A stretch of 64,000 nt of DNA from Parvibaculum sp. (GTDB lineage: Bacteria; Pseudomonadota; Alphaproteobacteria; Parvibaculales; Parvibaculaceae): positions 248,001 to 312,000 of the forward strand of contig JAUSMV010000030.1 in the NCBI GenBank assembly GCA_030645235.1, given 5' to 3'. Position 1 is the first letter of the stretch. Each line of letters begins with the position of its first letter. Positions 1 to 11,865 of this stretch are shown one piece after another. The position numbers were made by a program, and so were the translations under genes. Under the pieces are notes generated by a model, which had not been told where the DNA came from, made no database searches, and saw nothing but the letters and a program-made list of their open reading frames with translations.

Positions 1-1424
1 TCATATGAACCGGCCGCGGCATTCAGCGATGTCTTTTTTCTTCCTCTGGCCAAAAGCTTCACCGCTTCAGGATCGTCGGCTATTCCAAGCTCTGCCAGCA
101 AGCACGATGCTGTCGCAAGATCATTCAGTTGACCGAGCTGATGCAGAAGCCCTTCGAGGGAGCCCATGAAGTTTCGATATCGCGGCTTTTCGGACTCATG
201 GTCGAAAAGTCCTGCGAAGAACTCCGCCGCATAACGCAGCTTCTTGGCGTCCTTGCGCGTTTCATGCCGGGTTGCATCATCGGCATGGACGAGATCGCGC
301 CCGTGTTTCTTCACTTTGCGGCGAAAGCGACTGAGCGCAGCAATGGCAAATTCACGTGCCGACTGATCGTGATCCACGCCGGTGTCGGGCGCGTTCAGCC
401 AGTCGTCGCCCGCGGTCCATTCCGCAAGATCCAACAACAGCGACCGCACCCGCGACGATGCCAGCACATCCCCGACCCGGACATAGGCAGCTTCATGCGC
501 CGTCACGATACGGTCATGCAATGCGCTGGTTGTCGCAAGTTCGAGCAGAACATCGAGATTGCGCGCATCTCCCAGTTGCGAAGAAAGCCAGCGCAGTTCC
601 CCGCTCAGTCTTGTCTTGGTATCCCCGCCGACCAATGGCTTGAAAATGGAGAAGGCTGATCGCAGGCGGCGCAGCGCCACGCGTGCCTGATGCAAGGCCG
701 CGGCGTTCCGATCCGCCAGTAACAGAGCCTCGTTCAACCGGAATTGCCGCACACAATTATAGACGATATGACGGAACGCCTGATCTGCCGTCATGTCACC
801 GGAGAGCGCCACCGGCTCGGCCTTAAACATTGTTGCAACCGGACCGGCAAGACGATAGCCCCGTTCGGATTTGGTCTGCACACCGAGACGGACGGGGACG
901 ACCATGCCGATCCGACGCGCTAATCCGAACAGCGCTACGGGATCGCCTTCCTTCAATTCCAGTTCGATCTCGCAGATCGGGGATTTGCGATCGCCGACCA
1001 GCGCCTCGCCGCGGTCAAGAACCAGTTCGATCATCGCGCCGCCCTCACTGACGAGCCATTTATGCCGCGTTATCCGCACCTCAAAGACAGGCGCAATCGT
1101 ATCGACCGCATCGCCGAGCAATGCCCTGATCGGTGTCGTGTCGTCGAGGATCGGCTTGTCGCTCCTGAGAGCGCGTTCCCATTCGGAGCGCGTGAACAGA
1201 CCGGCCGCACAGGCACTGCTCACCTTCACGGTCTGGAGGCGTTTTCTGCCCGAACGGCGGATGCGGAGCGCCAAGCCGCGCGCGTTCAAGGCGTGATCGG
1301 GCGTGTCGAAATAGACTGATATATGCTCGGCCCTTTGCGGTTCGCCGAGCATTAATGAAGAAGCCTCAAACGCATTGGCGGCGTCCGGCGTCAGTTCGAG
1401 CTTCAGTTCGATTTCATCCGCCAT
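1..1424 (-). CDS. CYTH and CHAD domain protein (inorganic triphosphatase-like), partial
   Basis: The reading frame is open from an ATG at 1424 to the left edge (474 residues visible), so the C-terminus is missing. The N-terminus carries the CYTH signature E4-x-E6-x-K8 (MADEIELKLEL). A tunnel-type triphosphatase domain fills roughly residues 1–200. The remainder is a helical, Arg/His-rich CHAD domain with conserved-looking histidines in ALHQARVALRRLRSAF and RHETRKDAKKLRYAAEFF. CYTH domains of this type hydrolyse inorganic triphosphate, and CHAD domains bind polyphosphate. The combination matches ygiF-like proteins of alphaproteobacteria. The protein is probably cytoplasmic: no signal peptide is visible. 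It stands alone, divergent from the arsenic-type operon. Family assignment is secure; the exact substrate is inferred. Confidence 0.88.
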   Translation of the reverse strand, partial: MADEIELKLELTPDAANAFEASSLMLGEPQRAEHISVYFDTPDHALNARGLALRIRRSGRKRLQTVKVSSACAAGLFTRSEWERALRSDKPILDDTTPIRALLGDAVDTIAPVFEVRITRHKWLVSEGGAMIELVLDRGEALVGDRKSPICEIELELKEGDPVALFGLARRIGMVVPVRLGVQTKSERGYRLAGPVATMFKAEPVALSGDMTADQAFRHIVYNCVRQFRLNEALLLADRNAAALHQARVALRRLRSAFSIFKPLVGGDTKTRLSGELRWLSSQLGDARNLDVLLELATTSALHDRIVTAHEAAYVRVGDVLASSRVRSLLLDLAEWTAGDDWLNAPDTGVDHDQSAREFAIAALSRFRRKVKKHGRDLVHADDATRHETRKDAKKLRYAAEFFAGLFDHESEKPRYRNFMGSLEGLLHQLGQLNDLATASCLLAELGIADDPEAVKLLARGRKKTSLNAAAGSY

Positions 1425-1650
1425 ACACGCCTGCTTTGTGGACGGGGCTGTGCTTCACGACTGTGAACATCAAGCCGCATCACTTTGCCCGATACATTAC
1501 TCAGTTATTCAGTTTCTGAAATGGGGGATATTGCGTCAAATGCAGCTGCTTAGGCTCAGGGAAACTACCTAGATCATCAGACAGAGACTTCAACTAAATA
1601 GGTTTTGCAACCTTCCTTCAGCGCATGGATGCTGCTTTTTATTTGTGCTT

Positions 1651-1666
1651 ATGCGCATTTCCGCAT
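1651..1666 (+). promoter_or_regulatory. Inverted repeat, candidate ArsR operator
   Basis: ATGCG–CATTTC–CGCAT is a perfect 5-bp inverted repeat with a 6-bp spacer, just upstream of the preferred ATG of the ArsR-family gene (1678). ArsR repressors commonly bind such repeats near their own promoter. The function is inferred from position and symmetry only. If translation starts at ATG 1651 instead, the repeat would lie inside the coding region. Confidence 0.4.
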
Positions 1667-1677
1667 GTAATGAAAGG

Positions 1678-1998
1678 ATGCCTCAAGCTTATTCCGCCGA
1701 CGATCTGATTTCTGCGCTTAACGATCCAACGCGACTGCGTGCTTTGCAGATCATCTGGGACGGCGACGAGCATTGCGTATGCGAATTGATGGACCTGCTT
1801 GATGTGACGCAGTCGAGAATGTCGCGGCACATGTCACGCCTGAAACAGATCGGCTTGCTGACCGACCGGCGCGATGCCCAATGGGTTCGCCATCGTCGCA
1901 ACCCCGACCTGCCGGCCAGTTGGGTCGCCATCGTTGATGCCGTGTTGGCAGCCCTGCCACCACGCACCAAACCCCATCGCAAGAAGAAGGCTGCTTAA
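1678..1998 (+). CDS. arsR: ArsR/SmtB-family metalloregulator
   Basis: This is a winged-helix repressor of about 106 residues. DPTRLRALQII near the N-terminus opens the ArsR fold. EHCVCELMDLL matches the classical ELCVCDL-type element that supplies the cysteine pair sensing As(III)/Sb(III) in many ArsR proteins. The recognition helix follows (TQSRMSRHMSRLKQIGL), and the tail is Lys-rich. The start is uncertain: GTG 1645, ATG 1651 and ATG 1678 are in frame and none has a well-spaced ribosome site. I chose 1678 because it gives the usual family length and leaves the inverted repeat at 1651–1666 upstream. The gene ends one base before the permease ATG, so it is the first gene of the operon and likely autoregulates it. 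Confidence 0.88.
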   Translation: MPQAYSADDLISALNDPTRLRALQIIWDGDEHCVCELMDLLDVTQSRMSRHMSRLKQIGLLTDRRDAQWVRHRRNPDLPASWVAIVDAVLAALPPRTKPHRKKKAA

Positions 1999-1999
1999 G

Positions 2000-3055
2000 A
2001 TGAACAGCGTCACGGCGTCTATCAATGCGGCGCGCAGGTCCCAAGGGGTGTGGTTCACCGGCCTCGCGATCACGATCGGCCTATGGTTCGTCCTGTACCA
2101 ACAATTGCTTCCTCTGGCGCAGTGGATGGTGGCGCAAATGCCCATTGCGCCGGGTAGCCACCTCGCCTCATCGGTCGAGTTTTTCTTTTTCGACACGCCC
2201 AAAGTGCTGATGCTGCTGACGCTGGTCGTTTTTGCCATGGGGGTTGTGAGAACATTCTTCTCGCCCGAACGTACCCGCGCCCTGCTGGCCGGGAAGCGCG
2301 AGGGGCTCGGCAACATCGCCGCTGCTCATCTCGGCGTCGTGACGCCCTTCTGTTCCTGCTCTGCGGTCCCCCTGTTTGTCGGCTTCGTCTCGGCGGGCGT
2401 GCCGCTAGGCGTGACCTTTTCGTTTCTGATCGCAGCGCCCATGATTAACGAGATCGCTCTCGGCCTGCTCTTCGCTCTGGTGGGATGGAAGGTCGCGCTG
2501 ACCTATCTGGGCTTCGGCTTAACCATCGCTATCGTCTCGGGCTGGGTCATCGGTCGCCTTCACCTAGAGCACTGGCTGGAGCCGTGGGTTCTCAAAGTCC
2601 GCGCCGGAACCGTCGAAATTGAGGATGCGCATCTCTCATGGATAGACCGGTTCGAGGCAGGCTGGGACGCCGTAAAAGAAATTGTCGGCAAAGTCTGGTA
2701 CTGGATTATCGCCGGTATCGCCGCTGGCGCCTTGATCCATGGCTATGTGCCAGCCGAACTGCTTTCCGGGATCATGGGAGCGGACTCCTGGTGGTCGGTG
2801 CCCGCCGCAGTCGTGCTCGGTATTCCCATGTATTCCAACGCCGCCGGCATCATCCCGGTGATTGAGGCGTTGCTCGGCAAAGGCGCGGCGCTCGGCACTG
2901 TGCTGGCGTTCATGATGTCGGTAATCGCGCTGTCGCTCCCGGAGATGATCATCCTGCGCAAGGTGCTCAGCATCAAACTAATAGCCGTGTTCGTGGGGGT
3001 TGTCGGAGCCGGCATACTCGCCGTCGGCTTCCTGTTCAACGCACTCTTTTCCTGA
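2000..3055 (+). CDS. arsP: ArsP-like permease (COG0701/DUF318 family)
   Basis: This is an integral membrane protein of 351 residues with about eight hydrophobic segments. The family hallmark TPFCSCSAVPL is present, with Cys118 and Cys120 in a membrane segment, followed by a second conserved stretch (GIPMYSNAAGIIPVIEALL). COG0701 permeases include ArsP, which exports trivalent organoarsenicals; other members have been linked to other metal(loid)s. ATG 2000 is chosen because it follows the arsR stop directly and gives the usual N-terminus; the frame is open further upstream but would overlap arsR. Position between an ArsR-type regulator and a CxxC protein supports a thiophilic metalloid substrate. 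Arsenic specificity is inferred. Confidence 0.85.
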   Translation: MNSVTASINAARRSQGVWFTGLAITIGLWFVLYQQLLPLAQWMVAQMPIAPGSHLASSVEFFFFDTPKVLMLLTLVVFAMGVVRTFFSPERTRALLAGKREGLGNIAAAHLGVVTPFCSCSAVPLFVGFVSAGVPLGVTFSFLIAAPMINEIALGLLFALVGWKVALTYLGFGLTIAIVSGWVIGRLHLEHWLEPWVLKVRAGTVEIEDAHLSWIDRFEAGWDAVKEIVGKVWYWIIAGIAAGALIHGYVPAELLSGIMGADSWWSVPAAVVLGIPMYSNAAGIIPVIEALLGKGAALGTVLAFMMSVIALSLPEMIILRKVLSIKLIAVFVGVVGAGILAVGFLFNALFS

Positions 3056-3067
3056 AGGGACTTCCCA

Positions 3068-3304
3068 ATGAAAAACATCAAGGTGCTCGGTCCGGGCTGC
3101 AAACGGTGCCAGGCGACGGAGGGTATGGTTCGGGCAGCTGCGAACGCGCTCGGCCTTGAAGTCACTGTCGAAAAGATCACTGACTACGCCGAAATCGCGG
3201 AGTACGGGATTGCCGCCACGCCGGGCATCGTAATCGACGGAAAAGTCGTCCACGCCGGAGGGTTGCCCAAAGAAGATGATCTGCGGCGCTGGCTGCAGGC
3301 GTGA
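3068..3304 (+). CDS. Small redox-active disulfide (thioredoxin-like) protein
   Basis: This 78-residue protein starts [14 protein letters not shown] and has a CxxC redox centre (Cys11, Cys14) and a cis-proline-type [10 protein letters not shown] segment, as in the TIGR00412 'redox-active disulfide protein 2' family. It is cytosolic, as no signal peptide is present. It lies 12 bp after the permease and overlaps the next gene by 4 bp. Members of this family are frequently encoded beside COG0701 permeases, where a role in delivering or reducing the thiol-bound substrate has been suggested. That role is an inference here. Confidence 0.85.
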   Translation: MKNIKVLGPGCKRCQATEGMVRAAANALGLEVTVEKITDYAEIAEYGIAATPGIVIDGKVVHAGGLPKEDDLRRWLQA

Positions 3305-4356
3305 CGGCGGACGTGCACGACGTCATCGTCATCGGCGGCGGCCAGATGGGGCTGTCGCTCGGCTACTACCTGCGCCGTGCGGGGATGGACTATGTGATCC
3401 TTGATGCCGAGGACGGTCCCGGAGGCGCTTGGCGACACGGGTGGGACTCGCTGCGGCTGTTCTCACCTGCGGGATACAGTTCCCTGCCCGGCTGGTTGAT
3501 GCCGCCTCCGACCCATGCAGGCTATCCGATGCGCGACGATGTTCTTGACTATCTGACCCGCTACGAAGCGCGGTACGAATTGCCGATCCGGCGACCAGTT
3601 CATGTCCAGACGGTGCGTCGCGGCCCGGATCATCTTGAACCGATCACCGATCATGGGTGTTTCGCGACGAAGATGGTCATCAGTGCCACCGGCAACTGGT
3701 CGCACCCTTATATTCCCGACATTCCCGGGCGCGACATCTTCAAGGGCGAGCAAATGCATTCGGCCCGCTATCGGGATCCCGAGCCTTTCGCGGGGCAGAC
3801 GGTGCTGGTGGTCGGCGGCGGCAATAGCGGTGCGCAGATCATGGCTGAAGTGGCGCCGGTCGCGCACGCGCTGTGGGTCACAACCGAGGATCCGCTTTTC
3901 CTGCCGGACGACGTCGATGGCCGCGTCCTGTTCGAGCGTGCGGTTGCGCGGATGAAGGCGGGACCGGAAGATATGCCGGTCGGCGGCATTGGTGACATCG
4001 TGATGGTACCCCCCGTTAAAGACGCCAGGGCACGGGGCGACCTCAAGACCGTTCGCCCCTTCCGACAGATGACGGCGAATGGTGTCATCTGGTCCGACGG
4101 ATCGAAAATGGCTGTGGACGCTATCATCTGGTGCACAGGGTTCCGGCCTGCGCTCGCTCACCTCGCGGACCTTGATGTTGTCGAACCGGATGGACGAGTA
4201 CTGGTCCAGGGTCAGAGATCTATCAAGGAACCCCGCCTATGGCTTGCAGGCTACGGCGACTGGACCGGCCCCGGGTCCGCCACGCTCATGGGCGCGGCGC
4301 GAACGGCGCGTGATCTCGTGAAAGAACTCTCAACGAAAGCTTTCAGCGGAAGCTGA
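3301..4356 (+). CDS. arsO: ArsO-like flavin-containing monooxygenase/oxidoreductase
   Basis: A protein of 351 residues starting at GTG 3301, whose first bases overlap the preceding stop (GTGA). The N-terminal FAD-binding Rossmann motif is [16 protein letters not shown] (glycines 12–17). A second dinucleotide motif, [14 protein letters not shown], lies mid-protein and presumably binds NAD(P)H. An ATG-like site ([11 protein letters not shown]) precedes the last third. The architecture is that of class B flavoprotein monooxygenase-like oxidoreductases, and the setting with an ArsR regulator, permease and redox protein matches the ArsO family. Its reaction in arsenic metabolism is not firmly established. 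No arsC, arsB or arsM is visible nearby. The gene symbol is a best match by context. Confidence 0.72.
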   Translation: MTADVHDVIVIGGGQMGLSLGYYLRRAGMDYVILDAEDGPGGAWRHGWDSLRLFSPAGYSSLPGWLMPPPTHAGYPMRDDVLDYLTRYEARYELPIRRPVHVQTVRRGPDHLEPITDHGCFATKMVISATGNWSHPYIPDIPGRDIFKGEQMHSARYRDPEPFAGQTVLVVGGGNSGAQIMAEVAPVAHALWVTTEDPLFLPDDVDGRVLFERAVARMKAGPEDMPVGGIGDIVMVPPVKDARARGDLKTVRPFRQMTANGVIWSDGSKMAVDAIIWCTGFRPALAHLADLDVVEPDGRVLVQGQRSIKEPRLWLAGYGDWTGPGSATLMGAARTARDLVKELSTKAFSGS

Positions 4357-4398
4357 TCGCACGTCGTCAACGATGTGATCAAACGTGATTGCCGCTGC

Positions 4399-5949
4399 TC
4401 ACTCCCACTCAATCGTTCCCGGGGGCTTCGACGTTACGTCATAGACGATGCGGTTGATGCCTTTGACTTCGTTGATTATGCGGGTGGACACGCGACCGAG
4501 GAAGTCGTGCGAGAACGGATAGTAGTCTGCCGTCATGCCGTCGGTCGAGGTGACGGCGCGCAGGGCACAGACGTAGTCGTAGGTGCGGCCGTCGCCCATC
4601 ACGCCGACTGTGCGGACGGGGAGCAGCACGGCGAAGGCTTGCCAGATCACGTCATAGAGGCCGTCTTTGCGGATTTCGTCGAGATAGACCGTGTCGGCCT
4701 TGCGCAGGATGTCGAGTTTTTCGCGCGTAATCTCGCCGGGGATGCGGATGGCGAGGCCCGGTCCGGGGAACGGGTGGCGGCCGACGAAATCTTCCGGCAG
4801 ACCAAGCTCGCGGCCAAGCACGCGCACTTCGTCTTTGAAGAGTTCGCGCAAGGGTTCGACGAGCTTCATGTTCATGCGTTCGGGGAGGCCGCCGACATTG
4901 TGATGGCTTTTGATCGTGACAGAGGGACCACCTGTGAAGGAGACGCTTTCGATGACGTCGGGATAAAGCGTGCCCTGCGCCAAGAAATCCGCGCCGCCGA
5001 TTTTTTTGGCTTCGGCGTCGAAGACGTCGATGAAGGTCGAACCGATGATCTTGCGCTTCTGTTCAGGGTCGGTGATGCCTTCGAGCTTGCCGAGGAAGAG
5101 ATCGCTCGCATCACTATGAACAAGCGGGATGTTGTAGTGATGGCGGAAGAGATTGACGACCTGTTCGGCCTCACCTGCACGCATCATGCCCGTGTCAACA
5201 AAGACGCATTGCAGCTGATCGCCGATAGCCTCGTGCAGCAGCACGGCGACAACGGACGAGTCCACGCCGCCGGAGAGGCCGCAAATGACTTTGCTTTTGC
5301 CGACCTGCTTGCGGATGCGCGCGATTTCAATGTCCTTGAACGCCGCCATCGTCCAGTCGCCTTTGCAACCAACAATTTTGTGCGTGAAGTTGCGCAGGAT
5401 GTCGCGTCCGCGCGGTGTGTGCGCGACTTCGGGGTGGAACTGCACGCCGTAGAATTTGCGTTTCTCGTCGGCAATGGCCGCGAAGGGTGCGTTGCCGCTG
5501 ACGCCGATGACTTTGAAACCTTCGGGGATTGCGACGACGCGGTCGCCATGGCTCATCCAGACGGGTTCACTTTCACCCACTTTGATGACGCCGTCGAACA
5601 AGGCTGAGTCCGCCACGACATTGATCGCGGCGCGGCCAAATTCGCGCTCATCGTCAGAGCCTTCAACGCGGCCACCAAGCTGGGCACACATAGTCTGTTC
5701 GCCGTAGCAGATGCCAAGCACCGGAAGCCCTGCGGTGAAGACCCAATCGGGTGCGCGGGGTGCGTCGGGTCCGATGACGCTTGCCGGACTGCCTGACAGG
5801 ATCACGCCTTTGGGTTTGAATGTTTCGAGCATCCCTTCAGCTTTGTTGAAGGGAACGATCTCGCAATAGATGCCGCTTTCGCGCACGCGGCGCGCGATGA
5901 GCTGCGTTACCTGGCTGCCGAAATCGATAATCAGAATATTGTCGGTCAT
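4399..5949 (-). CDS. guaA: GMP synthase (glutamine-hydrolysing)
   Basis: The enzyme converts XMP, glutamine and ATP to GMP in the last step of guanine nucleotide synthesis. It has 516 residues, normal for the family. The N-terminal class I glutamine amidotransferase contains the nucleophile elbow GICYGEQ (Cys81) and the His172/Glu174 pair (QFHPE). The ATP pyrophosphatase P-loop GLSGGVDSS occupies about residues 224–232. The dimerisation domain ends with the canonical KPPGTIEWE. Its ATG overlaps the upstream TPR gene stop (ATGA), so it is translationally coupled and probably transcribed with the RsmB-like gene and possibly guaB. It faces the ArsO-like gene convergently with a 42-bp gap. Confidence 0.98.
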   Translation of the reverse strand: MTDNILIIDFGSQVTQLIARRVRESGIYCEIVPFNKAEGMLETFKPKGVILSGSPASVIGPDAPRAPDWVFTAGLPVLGICYGEQTMCAQLGGRVEGSDDEREFGRAAINVVADSALFDGVIKVGESEPVWMSHGDRVVAIPEGFKVIGVSGNAPFAAIADEKRKFYGVQFHPEVAHTPRGRDILRNFTHKIVGCKGDWTMAAFKDIEIARIRKQVGKSKVICGLSGGVDSSVVAVLLHEAIGDQLQCVFVDTGMMRAGEAEQVVNLFRHHYNIPLVHSDASDLFLGKLEGITDPEQKRKIIGSTFIDVFDAEAKKIGGADFLAQGTLYPDVIESVSFTGGPSVTIKSHHNVGGLPERMNMKLVEPLRELFKDEVRVLGRELGLPEDFVGRHPFPGPGLAIRIPGEITREKLDILRKADTVYLDEIRKDGLYDVIWQAFAVLLPVRTVGVMGDGRTYDYVCALRAVTSTDGMTADYYPFSHDFLGRVSTRIINEVKGINRIVYDVTSKPPGTIEWE

Positions 5950-6434
5950 TGTTTATCCATTGGGCTGGGCTTATCCGTCGGGCTGGCGTTTGGCATTGCG
6001 TTGAGTTTTGCACCGAGCGCGCGTGTTTCGCTGCAGGTGGCGCAAACAGTTTTGAGAATGATGTAACGCTCTTCAGCCGCGCTGCGCTTGCCGTCAGCAA
6101 GATCGAGCTGCGCCAATCCGCTCAACGCTCTCACATCAGACGGATCGACCATTAAGGCGTTATTGAAATATTTGCGTGCGACGGCAGGCTTACCCGCGAC
6201 GACATAATGCTCTCCCAAGCCGCTTATCGCTTTGGTGTTTGACGGATCGGCCACAAGCGCCTGTTCAAGCAACTTGCGGGCTTTGTCCTGATCGCTCGCC
6301 TGCCCCGCTTTTTCAATCAGGCGTTCGGACGCGGCCCGCATGGTTGCGCTCGCCGCTTCGACCGGACCTGTCACACAAGCAATTGCTGCGAGTACTGCGA
6401 GAAAGCGAAACTGGCGGGCGATCAGATTTTTCAT
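5946..6434 (-). CDS. Periplasmic TPR-repeat protein
   Basis: This 162-residue protein has an N-terminal signal peptide ([23 protein letters not shown], cleavage near VEAASA), so it is exported. The mature part has about three tetratricopeptide-like helices: [38 protein letters not shown], then a helix ending in a CATC motif whose two cysteines could form a disulfide. The start at 6434 overlaps the stop of the RsmB-like gene (ATGA), and its own stop overlaps guaA. The function is unknown: TPRs mediate protein contacts. Its placement between a rRNA methyltransferase and guaA looks like transcriptional convenience rather than a shared pathway. Confidence 0.82.
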   Translation of the reverse strand: MKNLIARQFRFLAVLAAIACVTGPVEAASATMRAASERLIEKAGQASDQDKARKLLEQALVADPSNTKAISGLGEHYVVAGKPAVARKYFNNALMVDPSDVRALSGLAQLDLADGKRSAAEERYIILKTVCATCSETRALGAKLNAMPNASPTDKPSPMDKQ

Positions 6435-7744
6435 GCCGTTGCCGTCGGTGCCTTCCGCTTGAGGATCGCCACGTAGAAGCCATCCGTGCCATTGCTTGCA
6501 GGGCTGAGACGCAATGCGCCGCCCTTGGGACAATTGGGCAGATCGAGACCCACGGGCCAGAACTCCTGCCAGTTGCGCAAGGTGAAATCGGGATGCGCTT
6601 CGAGGAAGGCGGCAATGCGCGCGTCGTTTTCGCAGGGCAGAACCGAGCATGTCACATAGACGATGCGACCGCCGGGCTTCACAGCAATCGCGCCGCGCGC
6701 CAGCACTTCGTTTTGTGCTTCGATGTAGCTCTCCAGCAATTCCGGCGTCAGACGCCAGCGCGCATCGGGGTTTCGACGCCATGCGCCCGTGCCGCTGCAA
6801 GGTGCATCGACCAACACGCAATCCACTTTGCCTTCGAGATCGTTGAGGTCTGCGTCTACGCCGCCGACCAAGGCGTCGGGTTTCAGAAAGCGTGTTTGAA
6901 TGTTGCGGGCACCGGCGCGTTGCGCGCGCGGCATCAGCTTGCCCAAGCGACGACGATCTGTGTCGCAGGCATGGATCTGGCCGCGATTGGCCATCATGGC
7001 TGCGAGCGACAGAGCCTTGCCGCCGCCACCGGCGCAGAGGTCAACGACCTGCTCGCCGGGCGTGACGGCTGTCAGCAAACACGCGAGCTGCGAGCCTTCG
7101 TCCTGCAATTCGATCAGCCCGTCGCGAAAGGCTTCAAGCCCCTGCACATTGGCGCGCGCTTTAAGGCGGAGACCGAGCGGCGCAAGCGGTGTCGGTTCAA
7201 CATCCACACCGGCTTCGGTGAGCACGGCCAGAGCGGTTTCGCGGTCGCCTTTAAGCATATTGACGCGCAGGTCGGTCGGTGCGCGCATCATCAGCGCGGC
7301 CATTTCTTCTTCGAGCTTCGGGCCGAAACCTGTTTCGAGTTCGCTCTGCAACCATTCGGGATAATTGAGACGCACATGCGCGGGTGCATCATCGTCCGGC
7401 ATCACAGCGTCGCGCAGCGCGGTTGCTTCTTCCGGCTCCAACGGGGCGGGCGCATGACGCGTGCCATCGGCCAATGCCATGGCGGCGGCGGGACCGGCTT
7501 CGTCGAGGAGCGACACAGCACCCAGCACCAACAGACGCGGCTCTTCGCTGCCCATAGCGGTCGCAAGTTCTGAGCGGTGACGCAGCACCTTGAACACAAG
7601 CTCGCCCACAGCCGCGCGGTCTTTCGACCCCGCAAAGCGGCTACCGCGCGCCCAGCCATCGAACACGCGGTCGGCCGGATGGCGCGTTTCCGCGATGTTG
7701 GAAAGAATCTCGATGGCCGCTTGAAGACGAGCGCCGGGGGTCAT
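6431..7744 (-). CDS. RsmB/NOP-family RNA (cytosine-5) methyltransferase
   Basis: A SAM-dependent methyltransferase of 437 residues. The NOL1/NOP2/Sun catalytic elements are visible: motif IV DAPCSGTGAWRRNPDARW and motif VI YVTCSVLPCEN, which supply the two cysteines used for m5C chemistry. The SAM-binding site VVDLCAGGGGKALSLAAM lies upstream of these. The N-terminal helical region (residues 1–130) resembles the RNA-binding NusB-like part of RsmB. The likely substrate is 16S rRNA, but several paralogues exist in proteobacteria, so I do not assign the symbol. It lies 20 bp after guaB and overlaps the TPR gene. Confidence 0.93.
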   Translation of the reverse strand: MTPGARLQAAIEILSNIAETRHPADRVFDGWARGSRFAGSKDRAAVGELVFKVLRHRSELATAMGSEEPRLLVLGAVSLLDEAGPAAAMALADGTRHAPAPLEPEEATALRDAVMPDDDAPAHVRLNYPEWLQSELETGFGPKLEEEMAALMMRAPTDLRVNMLKGDRETALAVLTEAGVDVEPTPLAPLGLRLKARANVQGLEAFRDGLIELQDEGSQLACLLTAVTPGEQVVDLCAGGGGKALSLAAMMANRGQIHACDTDRRRLGKLMPRAQRAGARNIQTRFLKPDALVGGVDADLNDLEGKVDCVLVDAPCSGTGAWRRNPDARWRLTPELLESYIEAQNEVLARGAIAVKPGGRIVYVTCSVLPCENDARIAAFLEAHPDFTLRNWQEFWPVGLDLPNCPKGGALRLSPASNGTDGFYVAILKRKAPTATA

Positions 7745-7764
7745 GGTGTCGCCTGACTGGTGTG

Positions 7765-10120
<2,356 letters not shown>

Positions 10121-10124
<4 letters not shown>

Positions 10125-11470
10125 ATTCTGCTTTCCTGCGGCCTGCCACCTGACTTACCGCCCGATTGGCCGCCTCTGCGCCGACGTCGGCGACGGCCGC
10201 GTCCGCTGCTGTCTGCCTCCATCAGCGACAGCAATATTCCTTCGCGCAATCCACGGTCGGCCACACGCAAGCGCTCGGCAGGCCAGGCGCGCGCAATCGC
10301 CTCGAATATAGCGCAACCGGCCAATACGAGATCGGCCCGCTCGCGCCCCACGCAAGGGTGCGCCGCACGATCAACATAGCTCATATTGAGCAGCGAGCGC
10401 GTCACGCCCTGCACATCGCCCGGCGTAATCCAGATACCGTCAACCCGCGTGCGGTCATAGCGCGGGAGCCCAAGATGCACACCCGCAATGGTCGTCACCG
10501 TGCCCGATGTGCCGAGCAGGTGAAAATCCGCTCCGAAATCCACCTGCGTCGCGCGCAAGCGCGTGACGAAAGGCTCAACGCGGGCCGCCACTTCTGCCAC
10601 CATGCGCTCATAAAGATCATGTGACACATCGACCCCGCCATGACTTTCGGCGAGCGTCACCACCCCACAGGGAAGCGAAACCCAGTCTTCAATTTTAGGT
10701 TTTGCCTGAGGCTTGGCATTACCCTCACCTGCCATGCTGACCCAAATGAGTTCCGTCGAGCCGCCGCCAATGTCGAAGACCAGCGCCGAACGGCAGCCGC
10801 GATCCAGCAGTGGCGAACAGCCCGCCACGGCGAGGCGCGCCTCATCCTCGTTCGATACAACTTCCAACGCCAAGCCTGCTTCGGCTTTGACCCGCGCAAT
10901 GAACTCTGCCCCGTTTGATGCCGCGCGGCAGGCTTCGGTTGCGATAAGCCGCGAACGCGTGACGCCGCGTCGCTCCATCTTGTCGGCACAAATCTTGAGC
11001 GCCTCGATGGCGCGCGCCATGGCCTCGTTGCTCAAAGCGCCGCGTGCGCTCAGGCCTTCGCCGAGGCGGACAATGCGCGAATAAGCATCAACCACACGGA
11101 ACCCCTCGCGTGTGCGTCGTGCGATCAGCAGGCGACAATTATTGGTGCCGAGATCAAGTGCGCCATAGACCGGACCTTCATTGGCCTGAATATCTAAAAT
11201 AACACGTGCCACAGCATGGCGAGCCTGCTCAACCGGCGGGGGTTGGGGGTCGGTTTGTATCTGAGACGTTTGGCTCTGAGGCTGGGAAATCTTTGGACTT
11301 CCGCCTTTTTCGCGCGCCTTGCGCCGCGCACGCTTACGACGACGCCCTTTGCGGGGCATCGGCGATGGCGTGCCGGCATCGGCGGCAGGCGCGCCTGTGG
11401 GCGCTCTGCCAGCATCGGACACGGGGGGCTCCGACGGCCCTCCCGCACCCTTATCACCTTCTGGGTGCAC
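10121..11470 (-). CDS. Ppx/GppA-family phosphatase
   Basis: This family hydrolyses polyphosphate or guanosine pentaphosphate. The two ASKHA phosphate-loop signatures are clear: [16 protein letters not shown] and [14 protein letters not shown]. The conserved segment [17 protein letters not shown] follows. The core begins near residue 100; the preceding about 95 residues are a low-complexity Pro/Gln/Lys-rich extension including [16 protein letters not shown]. The C-terminus is also strongly basic ([11 protein letters not shown]). Both tails could bind RNA or polyphosphate, which is inference. The GTG at 11470 is the longest start; ATG 38 codons further in is an alternative. The protein is truncated relative to two-domain enzymes, as it lacks the HD-type domain III/IV. 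Confidence 0.9.
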
Positions 11471-11778
11471 GATTGACCAAGACCCGGGAAGCAGCGAATT
11501 GCCAAAAAGGCGCGCCTCCGACCGGGCTCCTTATCTTTTCAGTTGAGGGGAGCTTAACAGGTTGTGGACTATGGTAAAGCCACGTAGCCAAGCCCAGGAC
11601 TGATCCAGCCGCTCACCCGTCCTCCAGCCACCTCGCCGCAGCCGCCCGTTTTTGGCCGTGAGAGAGTTGACGAGCGGTCTCAGCCTGACTAGGTTCCGCG
11701 CAACCAAGCCGCTTCGGCCCTGAGATTCTCAATTTATGGGATAATGTCTCAACCGCCGAGTGCGCGCCGCTTTCAGCT
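11471..11778. other. Intergenic region before tRNA-Gln
   Basis: This 308-bp gap lies between the start of the Ppx/GppA gene (minus) and tRNA-Gln (plus), so it must hold divergent promoters. A possible −10 element for the tRNA is GGATAATG around 11739–11746, about 33 bp before the mature tRNA, but no clear −35 accompanies it. No conserved ORF, repeat or structured RNA is apparent. Confidence 0.4.
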
Positions 11779-11852
11779 TGGGGGATCGTCTAACGGTAGG
11801 ACTGCAGACTCTGACTCTGCCTATCTAGGTTCGAATCCTAGTCCCCCAGCCA
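11779..11852 (+). tRNA. tRNA-Gln (anticodon CUG)
   Basis: A 74-base cloverleaf can be drawn by hand. The acceptor stem is TGGGGGA paired with TCCCCCA, followed by discriminator G and an encoded CCA. The anticodon stem GCAGA/TCTGC encloses the loop CTCTGAC, giving anticodon CTG at 11811–11813, which reads CAG. The T-arm contains GTTCGAATC. It stands alone, with the sensor kinase gene ending 13 bp downstream on the opposite strand. There is no duplicated tRNA 3' end in the visible flanks, so no integrated element is indicated. Confidence 0.97.
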
Positions 11853-11865
11853 AAGCCAACAATGT

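Noticed and set aside
140-170. Possible frameshift in the CYTH-CHAD gene
   Set aside because: Careful reverse-complementing shows a continuous frame (GLLHQLGQLNDLA) to the left edge; the gene is simply cut by the window.
4375-5607. 410-codon plus-strand frame
   Set aside because: It lies fully antisense to guaA, whose motifs are unmistakable. Its product is an Asp/Val/Ala-rich shadow with no recognisable feature.
11779-11852. tRNA-Gln as an integration site for an island
   Set aside because: No integrase gene and no repeated tRNA 3' end are visible in the flanking sequence.
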